Source: Anadara kagoshimensis
Lineage: Eukaryota; Mollusca; Bivalvia; Arcoida; Arcidae
DNA: 64,000 nucleotides
Assembly (NCBI GenBank): GCA_021292105.1
Contig: CM037872.1
Coordinates: forward strand, 11,372,791-11,436,790
Direction of reading: 5' to 3'
Shown here one piece after another: positions 33,707 through 44,800 of the stretch. How positions within the stretch are numbered: the first letter of the stretch is position 1; every line of letters starts with the position of its first letter. The notes under the pieces were generated by a model that saw only the letters and a list, made by a program, of their open reading frames with translations, was not told the origin of the DNA and did no database searches. Position numbers and translations under genes: made by a program.

Positions 33707-34050
33707 AGTTGAGTAATGGTGTTTAAAGTGTTTAAAGTCTCAGTCAAGAATATTTTACTCATATCGAGACACCACCAGCTATAAGCAAAGGTGCAGGTGT
33801 GTGTTGCGCTAATGACATTATACAGCAGCATTCTTTAAATTATCGTGCCACGCCTTCCGTGACACGGGACCTCGTTTGTTTTAAGTTTTAATCCGAAAGA
33901 ACCATTAATTTCATTTTTGTAATTCCGAATGCTTGGCGAAAGAACAGTCACTACTCACTTTCAAGTTTTCGGTCGGACGCAGTCGAGGTTCGAACACATG
34001 ACCTCCCACTTACAGTCCGAGCACTCTACCAACTGAGCTACCGCAGTGGT
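33707..34050 (-). mobile_element. SINE-B, full length
   Basis: Tail at the left, tRNA-like head ending accaactgagctaccgcag at the right. Confidence 0.8.
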
Positions 34051-34139
34051 GACACATATTAAGCAAATGTAGGCCACAGTGTTGTAGATAATAATTGACG
34101 TCATCATTTGAATACCCCATAAACTTGGTATGGCAATCC

Positions 34140-35390
34140 ATAAGCTTATGAACTAACATTGACTCAGTAGCCCATTACTTCTCTTTGTTAGCTATATATT
34201 TCGACAGCTTATCTAGACAGCTTTTAAGCAGCTGCTATATATCTATCACTGGTCAGCTTTTCGGCATTTATCTATCAATATCTAGGATAAGCAAATGAAT
34301 GAATGTCGACTGAGAACTGATTACTTCCTTTCGTTAGCTTTTTATTTCGACAGCTTATCTCAACAGCTTTTCGGTAGCTGTTATAGACAGTGCAGACCTG
34401 TCGAAAGTTTAACACTACGCTTACGTAAAATTTAACGAGTCGAAGCTCAGCTTCCTAACTTGACCGTGGATTGATAGCCAGTGGCTGAAAAGCCACCGAC
34501 AGAGATATCAACTGCTGCCGAAAATCAGCTAACTAGAGACCAAGATGAGCTGTCGATTCGGTGTGCATAAAGGCTATTTTGAACATGAATATATTGCGAT
34601 TAAATATTTAATTCTAATTTTTTGTTAAAATTTTAATTATATTTCAGCACAGAAAAGAGAGACCTAAGTGGAAAAAAATATGTTTTGTTTTAAATTGGTC
34701 CATGTGAGTGTTTACATACCATAAATTTTGCCATTTTTTCAAGAATACCAAAATGGTTAAGTATAAATACTCCCATTAGGTGCCTCATTATCTTTTGGTT
34801 ATATGTAGGTCGACCAGGTATGAACTTTTTTTACTCAATCACGCAGGAGAAAGGTAAATTTTTACCCAACATTCATTTGTAATTTGAGTCTCAAATGGTT
34901 AGCTGGAATACACATTTTCTGTCAAAAATGTGATTTTTTTTCTATATACAGACGTTAACCAAAACATGCAGCATTGACAACAATATACTTTTTAGTTAGG
35001 TCTCTGAATAATGAATAAATATGCGCTGTTAATTTTTGCAACCACTTCTTTATTAAAACGTAAATTACAATATTCCATGTTCAAAATAGCCTTTATGCAC
35101 AGTAATTCCTTAGGTTAGTGTTAAACTTTTGATAGGTCTCTACTGTATCTATCTCTGGATAGCTTTTCGGCCATTGTCTATGATAAGCTAATGAATAAAT
35201 GTCGAGTCGAAAGCTAATTGAGTCCCTTCGTTAGTTATATTTCGATAAATTTTTAGCAGCTATACATGTCTTTCGTCAGCTTTTCGGCCATTAACTACCA
35301 ATGTGTAGGCTACCCAGAATTTAGCCATTCAGTATCCAATTTTCGATATATGAGTGTTAAACTTTAAACAGGCCTGTGCTGTAAATGCAC
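34140..35390. mobile_element. MITE-2 mosaic containing a nested MITE-6
   Basis: Several MITE-2 ends (gcagacctgtcgaaagttta near 34392, gtgttaaacttttgataggt near 35120, gttaaactttaaacaggcct near 35352) with repeated cagcttttcgg inner motifs. Confidence 0.6.
34561..35102 (+). mobile_element. MITE-6 nested in MITE-2
   Basis: gtgcataaaggctattttga at the left and caaaatagcctttatgcac at the right are inverted repeats of a 540-bp element. Confidence 0.78.
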
Positions 35391-35454
35391 TTAACATAAG
35401 GTTAGTGGGATTGGTAAGAGTAAGAGATTGTTGACACCAAAGATAAGATACGTT

Positions 35455-35678
35455 ATAGTCCAGTCGATAGTTTAACAAAGCGCTTACCAAAAGGAGTCGA
35501 CGATCAGCTGCTGATTGGCCTAAATGCGGCTAGTAAGTGGCTGAACATCTACAAAGAGATAGATAGCAGCTGCCAAAAGCTACCGAGATACAGCTAACAT
35601 GGAATCGACATAAGCTACCGATTATTATTACGCATCGATTTGTTAGCTAAATGATAGACGGTTGACGGGCCTGTACTG
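35455..35678. mobile_element. MITE-2, directly upstream of gene 2
   Basis: tagtccagtcgatagtttaa at the left, gttgacgggcctgtactga at the right; ends about 83 bp before the ATG. Confidence 0.65.
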
Positions 35679-35760
35679 ATATTCCGTTATTATTATTTGA
35701 CCTGGTTGTAGTACAGGTAATGGTTATGGTCAGAGACAAACACAAACTTAGAAAAGGAAT

Positions 35761-35806
35761 ATGAAGTTCTACTTTGCTTTATTACTGGTTATTTATATAT
35801 GTTACT
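35761..35806 (+). CDS. Gene 2 exon 1: signal peptide
   Basis: ATG followed by MKFYFALLLVIYICY, a Lys then a hydrophobic core. Donor ttact|gtaagt is a strong consensus; ends in phase 1. Confidence 0.75.
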
Positions 35807-38800
35807 GTAAGTATGAATTTTTTTTTAAATACACACAACGCCAATATTTCTTTAGGTGGAAAATGAACCTGTAGTCAAATACAAACACCGGTTCATGTCT
35901 TAATTCAAATCGGAAAAGTGAGCCGTCAACATGCCGTTTCATGTCCGAGTTTAAAATTCCAAAAGTCAACCACAAAAATACTAGTCGATGCATGTCCAAA
36001 TCATAACCCCTATAGTCAACCACAAACATACAAGTGCGAATTAAAAATACCAAAGTCAACCACAAACATTCCGGTTCATGTCCAAATCATAATTCTAAAG
36101 TCAACCACAAACATACCGCTCCATGTTCAAATCATAATCCCTAAAGTCAAACACAAACATACCAGTCCGAATTAAAAATCCCAAAATCAACCACAAACAT
36201 ACCAGTCCGAATTAAAAATCCCCAAAATCAACCACAAACATGCCAGTCCGAATTAAAAATCCCCAAAATTAACCACAAACATGCCTTTCCATGCCCAAAT
36301 GGCATTTCCAATTGCAAAAGTCGATCACAAATATGCCGGTCTAGGTGCGAATCAAAATTCCCAAAAGTCAACCGCAAACAAACCGGTTCATCTCCAAATC
36401 ATATTCCAAAAAGCAATGCAAATGCTTTGAAAACTAGAGAATGAAGTTAACACACGAAATTGCACCAGGAAAGTGACACCTGTATACCAAATGGTAAGTA
36501 CTTGTCTTAATAGCTGCATCGATTCATCAAATGTTTCAAATTGAAAATAGAAGGCACATTGACCATTTCAAATACATTCATGATACAATTGACGTATCGC
36601 TTGCCACGCCCACAATATTCCTACAAAGGCATGACATGCTTGAATTACACGCAAAAAAAAAAAAAAAAAAGTCGGCCTGAATTGTGCCGTTTAATTACGT
36701 CACTGACACTAGTACGTCATTAGTTACCGTGAGACTGTTTTGGTACCGTGATGTAGGCCTTTCTCGGAATATTGTGGGCGTGGCCAGCGATCCGTCAATT
36801 ATACGGATACAGAGACGCCATGCCAATTACCAACATTTCAGCGACTGCTATTGCCTCATCCTAACATGGCACCGTCGAGCGAGATTTTGGCAGCTCGTTT
36901 GCCAAAGGCAGAATAATTTTTGTATCATTCCAAAAACAGACAGAGTGAATTAATCTTGATTGTAGTGATGAAACGGTGCTCCGATTGTAGAAGGAAATAC
37001 AGATCAACACTAAGAAACTACTGAAAGCAATTTTACAAAATGGCGGCACGCTTGTATCCAACAAGTCAAAACAATTTAATATTTGCCATCTTATGTATGC
37101 GCCATTAAATATGTAAATACATTCTCTAATTAAAAAGTATGCTAATAATCTTACTTTCTGATTAATCGATTATTAAACAGTTTATGTGTAACGATTATTT
37201 TTTCGATGATCGATTCTGAATTTTTCCGTTTGCTCAACACACCCTGGACGATTGAAATAGAACAAGGACTACAAACCCATTAACGTACAAATGTTAGATT
37301 TATTCAGCATCCAGCTTATGTTGTCTTGTCTTTTTCAGGTTCGGCAGGTGGGTGAGTTTACATAACCAAACTGTAATATGAAAATAGGCATTGCCTATCC
37401 CGGGAAATGTCCAAATTTATTATCGGGTTATTGTGCACACATACACACCAAAAAAAGGGATGGCACACTGTTTTGTCTCACCAAATACTAGTGGGACTGA
37501 CTATAGTTAACTACCGCCGAGTTCTTGCCTCATCTTTCAATCATGTTCTGTCACACAGAACTGAGTTTTGGTATGATCTTATCAGGGACACAAAAGGCTA
37601 TTCAATTACCCAATATAGTGAATATACTAATCCATATCACGACAACATTCTCACGTTGTAATGTCTTCTCATCTTAAATCACTTTTTACCATACCATGTG
37701 AATAATTTAATCTACTGATTTATGGATTACATAAATAACTACTCCTGTTTCCTAAAACAAGATGTGTATCATATCACAGTTCAAGATTGCCCCATTCAAT
37801 TAATGAAGCAGTTATACCAATGAAAAACAAACATACTGATCCATGTCCAAATCACAATCCGGGAGTAAAGTAAGAAAAACTTTGAAACTGACAAGTTAAG
37901 TTAAACACGCGAACTTCCACCAGGGAAGTGAGACCGAGTTTTCTGGAAGGGTAAGCACCTTCTGTTAGCTAGCTACACCGGCCACGTGTGTAATCAATAT
38001 TAAGTGAAGAGAACATGGAACTAAAACATCCAGGTCAATATTGGACACAGAGACATCAAACTTGTCAACAATACAGTGATGATGGTCATAAACCTTTTTG
38101 CCGAAGGCCCTGATAAGCCTAAGCTTGCAATATCCCTTGGCTAGGTTTCCATTCCTGGTAGCCAAAATCGCCATTGGCTACTAATTTCTGAGTAATTCTT
38201 TCAAAAGTAACATATTTTAGCAAATTTGTAGAAAAATACTTTAAAAAGTACTATATTTTCACAAATTTTGGAAATTTGGCTCCTAATTATTTTAAATTTG
38301 TGGAAACCTAGCCTTGGTCAACAATCTATTCTGTTTGTGACCGCCTTGGTTGCTCAATGGTATAGCATCCTCTTGGAGAGTGGAAGGTTTTTGGTTCCAA
38401 CCTGACTTGTGTTATACATGACAATACAGTATTACTTCAAAATTTGAGTTACTGCCTCCTCATTTTGCAAGCCACATTTGGCTTAAAGGATAGATAATCG
38501 ACTGGTTATGGAATTATATTAATTGGGAGTGGAATGCTTGTCTGTGACTCTGTTAGGCAGCACCTTTAACCCACAACCCGATATTCATACAGTGGTATGA
38601 GGGTAAGCTCCTCTTACACCTTCAACATTCACAGGCATATAGTACCATGATGAGAATTTTCTAAAGTACAGACCATTGCAAGTGACAAATGATATGATTA
38701 AAACTTGACAGGCTTGTACCGAAATAATGTTAATTTTAGCCCAGCCCCTTTAAATTTCACTGCATGAAAAGCCCCAGCCCCGGAGAGTTAAAAATGCTTT

Positions 38801-41800
38801 TTCACTTATATCGAGACGGTTAATTCTAGGATGGTGGGTTGGAGTTTTTTTTTACCCCAGTCAAGATTATTCATTCATGATTCACCTAAATTGAAATGAA
38901 ACATTCTGGGATGATATACTAGAAAGATGGTGCTTCAAGATTTATATTGAAATGGTCGCTTATGTGGATGGTGGAGTGGAAATTGGCATTTATTCACTTA
39001 TACCAACTTTTTTTTCGAGAACCAAGTCTGGGATATTGAAGAAGGTAATGTTGATTTTACCCTAGTTAAAATTTTTATATTCATTCCGAAAACTAAATTA
39101 TTGGAATCCCCTGCCAGCATCAGTAGTCCAGTCGCCATCCCTGGAGGTTTTCAAGGAGTCGATTCAGACCTTACCTAAGTGGATCTCAACTACAGTCAGC
39201 TGCTAAACTCAACATGAATGTTTTATTATTGTTATTTTCATCAAAACTTTTTGGGACAGCGGTCCATCTCATTGCACAACATGTACAGTTTCCTCATCAG
39301 TTATGTCCAAGTTAGATTTTTGATGAGTGCAGTCATTGTAGTTGAAGTCAGTTTTAGTCAGCACCTTTAAGTCAAACTGGTCCAGCTCGATCAGCTGATC
39401 ATGATATCCACGTCACATGTAAACAAACAAGAGGATTTGTCAATATTTACATTAAATTCGGAATAAATTCAATAAATTTTATCTGTATTTTCATAAAAAT
39501 GATTATTGGGAAGAACTGTTAATTAATTCTTTCGAAAAACGCATTTTATTATTTTTCTTAAAAATCGATCGTTTGTGAAAACGTCTTTCCCGTCCTGACG
39601 AACGCCATTTTTGTTTACACTGCATTCAGCGAGGGTCACATATGCACTCAAAATTTTGATTCAATTAAGTAATAATATGTGAAAAAGAGTTACCGTAGAA
39701 GTCGTATACTGTGGTTATGTAAACCTCGTAATAGTTTTGTGTCAGGTAACTATGGTTATCGATTTATCTAACTTGAAATCGGCAATTTTTGTATCTTCCC
39801 GCATTGTATACTGTGTGATCATGGTTGATGCACGTGGGAAAGTCGGTCGCTGATTGGCTTAAAGTGGTTATCGATCTGAATTGAACTTTGACCCAATCAA
39901 AAGAAATCACGTCATCGCGAATCTTGAAACGCCACACTTGGAGATCAGCCAGAACGGCGAAAGAAACGTAAATATTTGGTATTCGATCAACCTATTTAAA
40001 TTATTACTTGTTTCAATGAATTATTTTCACGATAATCGTTTCTTGGTTTCATTTCTGATGAACGAGACGGGCGAGATTTTCCCCCATATGGAGCTCACTT
40101 CCTGTCGATTTGACCCCTTCAATGGCCTTGAGAAAAAAAAGTGAAAAGTGGTGCACGCGCGGCGTCAAATGATTTGGACGTACGGTCTATAGAATTTTTA
40201 CACAATTTTCTATGACGTCATAATACATACGTGTTACCTATAGACGGGAAATTCCCGGCGCTTCGCGCCGGGACATTTCCCGTAATAACAAGTTATCAAT
40301 GGTTAAGTATACAATCATGTATACAACAAAACTTCGATTTAGTTTAGTTTAATAAAACATTTTCGACTTTTTACTCCTACCTTATGAGTTATACGTCCAT
40401 TATACGTCTTTGTGTTGATACATAGAGTTGAGTTAAGTAATGAGGTTTAACGTCCCAGTAAAAAATATTTTACTTATATCGAGACGCCTCCAGATATAGG
40501 CTAAAGTTTAGAAATTTTGCTTGTGCGTTGCGCTGATTATATAGCAGGGTTCTTTATCGTGCTACGACTATCGTGACACGGGATCTCGTTTTTTTAAGTT
40601 CCCACTAGGTTTCCATATCTCAAACATGGTCACAGATAATCTTCGACCTTTTTTCGATAGCATTGAGTTCAGGTCAATCAGGTTCAGTTTAGACAACCTC
40701 GACAGGTCTGTATTGTATTTTTCGATTAAAATCATTTGTTAAGCTTTGTAATTACATATTTTACCTATTTTGATTTTACAGCACTAGACGACCGTTTCGG
40801 AAAACAATTCCTAAATTATTCAATAAATACGTGTTTAAATTAGACGCACAGACTCAGAAAGCAAAAAAAAAAGTATGTCCCGTGTAATAACTTTTTTGGC
40901 GCAAGCGACTTTCGATTAAACTGATGACGTAGAACACATTTTTCAGAATCGTGTACAACGTCAGATGACTGCATACAGAAACTTGGTAATGGATGCATGT
41001 TTATTCCACATGGTTCGGGTGTGTTAAAATCTGGAAACTGGAAATGTTTCGACAGCATGGTATTCAATAAAAACAACACTTTAGGTTGGCAATACCTCAC
41101 AGATGGTGTCGAAAAGGGCTTGTGTTACTGTGACTTTGCACAGGTATGCATAGGTAAATAACATTGACCTGTCCACTTGACCTTTCTTTAGGAATATTTT
41201 TATACGATGAACCATCCAGTATATGGATAGTGTTAGCTGGTTGGCTGGTTGGTTGAATATTGCCTAACGTCGCATCAGTATTTTTTCCAGATATTCCCGA
41301 CGAGAACTATTTTATTAACCTCTATGAATTAATCTATGGACAAGTTCCTGTATGCATGTTAAGTGCGAGTGTGTTGTATGGTCTACCTTGTACTAGCGCG
41401 CACTCAGGGTGACTTTAACGTGTTAGTTTACCGAGTCAGTGTGCCGCAGACAAGCGCATCACTCCCCCAGTCACATTGTACTGATACCAGGTGAACTAGT
41501 AAAGGCCAACGGCAAGGAAAATTCACTTTCCCACATGTGTTTTGAGCGGGTTTTGAACTCACAGGGGTGAGATACCCCCTTTTTGTAGACTGACGCCTTT
41601 TATTCATAAGGCCACCGGGGCCTCGGATAGTGTTGGGATTTGCAGTCCATACATAAACAATGTATTTTTCCCATGATATAGACGAAATAAGCACCTGCAT
41701 CACCTATGCATAAATGTACTGTTCCATGATAAATATTTAAATTAAAGGTCAAGCGGACAGGTCAATGTTGTTTGTCTTTATCTTAATTAAGTTCTGTTGT

Positions 41801-44800
41801 TTTATTGTTGTTTATCGTCACATCATCGATTTTTCAGTTATTTGCAAAAAAGTCATATGCAGACTTATTTTGAAATATCCCGCGGATCAATACAATGAAG
41901 CTGCACAGCTATTTGTTATAATTTAGTCGCCATTTTGTTTGCCATATTGGATTTGACGGCCATTTTGAATTGCGAACAATTTTGAAATATATCTATGAGT
42001 AATCACAGACCATAAACAAAATGTTTTCATGCAATACTGAATTAAAAATCGGTACAAAAATGCTTAAATCTACGTTTTTCATTATTTGAGCCACCATTTT
42101 GTCCACCATATTGGAAATGGCAGCCATTTTGAAATCTAAATCATCAGCAGATATATGTAAAACTATTACGCAGTTCAAAAACAAAAACAATTCCTGCATA
42201 TTTGTGAACAAAATGGGTGATAATAAACTTTAAATACAGTTTATGTGATTTTGTCGGCCATTTTGTCCGCCATATTGAAATGGCGGCCATATTGGATTTT
42301 TTGGTTGGTCCCATATCTGAAAATAATCTCCAGGTCATAAACTATAATCATGCCAAATTTCATGCTTTTAACAAAAAAAACCACAATATTTTTACGATTC
42401 TGCTGGACTTTTAGAGGAGCATGTTTAGTTTACTCTTAAGAATAATGCAAAAAAAAAAATGCTCATGCATGCATGAAATGTGCGAATTTACGGTCATCAT
42501 AGTATTGTTGATTGATGTCTCTGTGTCCAGGATGCAAAAAAAAAAAAAGAAAAACGTTCATGTAAACATGAGATGTGCCTATGAGCCGTCATCACAGTGT
42601 TGTTGATAAGTTTGATGTCTCTGTGTCCAGGATGCAAAAATACGTTAATGTATGCAAGAGATGTGCGTATGAGCCGTCATCACAGTATTGTTGATAAGTT
42701 TGATGTCTCTGTGTCTAGGATCCAACAATACGTTAATGTATGCAAGAGATGTGCGTATGAGCCGTCATCACAGTATTGTTGATAAGTTTGATGTCTCTGT
42801 GTCCAGGATGTAAAAACACGTTAATGTATGCAAGAGATGTGCGTATGAGCCGTCATCACAGTATTGTTGATAAGTTTGATGTCTCTGTGTCCAAGATGCA
42901 AAAACACGTTAATGTATGCATGAGATTGCGTATGAGCCGTCATCACAGTATCGTTGATAAGTTTGATGTCTCTGTGTCTAAGATACAAAAACACGTTCAT
43001 GTATACATGTGGTGTGCGTATGAGCCGTCATCACAGTATTGTTGATAAGTTTGATGTCTCTGTGTCTAAGATGCAAAAAACACGTTCATGTATACATGAG
43101 ATGTGCGTATGAGCCGTCATCACAGCATTGTTGATAAGTTTGATGTCTCTGTGTCTAAGATGCAAAAACACGTTCATGTATACATGAGATGTGCGTATGA
43201 GCCGTCATCACAGTATTGTTGATAAGTTTGATGTCTCTGTGTCCAGGATGCAAAAAAACATTCATGTATGCAAGAGATGTGCGTATGAGCCGTCATCACA
43301 GTATTGTTGATAAGTTTGATGTGTCTGTGTCTAAGATGCAAAACACGTTCATGTATACATGAGATGTGCGTATGAGCCTTCATAACAGTATTGTTGATAA
43401 GTTTGATGTCTCTGTGTCTAAGATGCAAAAACACGTTCATGTATACATGAGATGTGCGTATGAGCCGTCATCACAGTACTGTTGATAAGTTTGATGTCTC
43501 TGTGTTCAGGATGCAAAAAACATTCATGTATGCAAGAGATGTGCGTATGAGCCGTCATCACAGTATTGTTGATAAGTTTGATGTCTCTGTGTCCAGGATC
43601 CAAAAATACGTTAATGTATGCAAGAGATGTGCGTATGAGCCGTCATCACAGTATTGTTGATAAGTTTGATGTCTCTGTGTCCAGGATGTAAAAACACGTT
43701 AATGTATGCAAGAGATGTGCGTATGAGCCGTCATCACAGTATTGTTGATAAGTTTGATGTCTCTGTGTCCAAGATGCAAAAACACGTTAATGTATGCATG
43801 AGATTGCGTATGAGCCGTCATCACAGTATCGTTGATAAGTTTGATGTCTCTGTGTCTAAGATACAAAAACACGTTCATGTATACATGTGGTGTGCGTATG
43901 AGCCGTCATCACAGTATTGTTGATAAGTTTGATGTCTCTGTGTCCAGGATGCAAAAACACGTTTATGTATGCTAGAGATGTGCGTATGAGCCGTCATCAC
44001 AGTATTGTTAAGTTTGATGTCTCTGTGTCTAAGATGCAAAAACACGTTCATGTATACATGAGATGTGCGTATGAGCCGTCATCACAGTATTGTTGATAAG
44101 TTTGATGTCTCTGTGTCTAAGATGCAAAAACACGTTCATGTATACATGAGATGTGCGTATGAGCCGTCATCACAGTACTGTTGATAAGTTTGATGTCTCT
44201 GTGTTCAGGATGCAAAAAAACATGCATGTATGCAAGAGATGTGCGTATGAGCCGTCATCACAGTATTGTTGATAAGTTTGATGTCTCTGTGTTCAGGATG
44301 CAAAAAAAATTCATGTATGCAAGAGATGTGCGTATGAGCCGTCATTACAGTATTGTTGATAAGTTTGATGTCTCTGTGTCCAGGATGTAAAAACACGTTA
44401 ATGTATGCATGAGATGTGCGTATGAGCCGTCATCACAGTATTGTTGATAAGTTTGATGTCTCTGTGTCCAAGATGCAAAAACACGTTAATGTATGCATGA
44501 GATTGCGTATGAGCCGTCATCACAGTATCGTTGATAAGTTTGATGTCTCTGTGTCTAAGATACAAAAACACGTTCATGTATACATGTGGTGTGCGTATGA
44601 GCCGTCATCACAGTATCGTTGATAAGTTTGATGTCTCTGTGTCTAGGATGCAAAAACACGTTTATGTATGCAAGAGATGTGCGTATGAGCCGTCATCACA
44701 GTATTGTTGATAAGTTTGATGTATCTGTGTCTAAGATGCAAAAACACGTTTATGTATGCTAAGATGTGCGTATGAGCCGTCATCACAGTATTGTTGATAA

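Noticed and set aside
36541-36953. Two plus-strand frames around the poly(A) run
   Set aside because: Overlap a repeat-like tgtgggcgtggcc segment also seen near 26440; no exon logic with gene 2.
39881-40144. 87-residue plus-strand frame in gene 2 intron
   Set aside because: No domain, no matching splice sites to gene 2, and a low-complexity lysine end; kept only as unassigned intron.
42003-42414. Several frames with KMAA or NMAAI motifs
   Set aside because: Translations of the gccattttgtccgccatatt repeat block.
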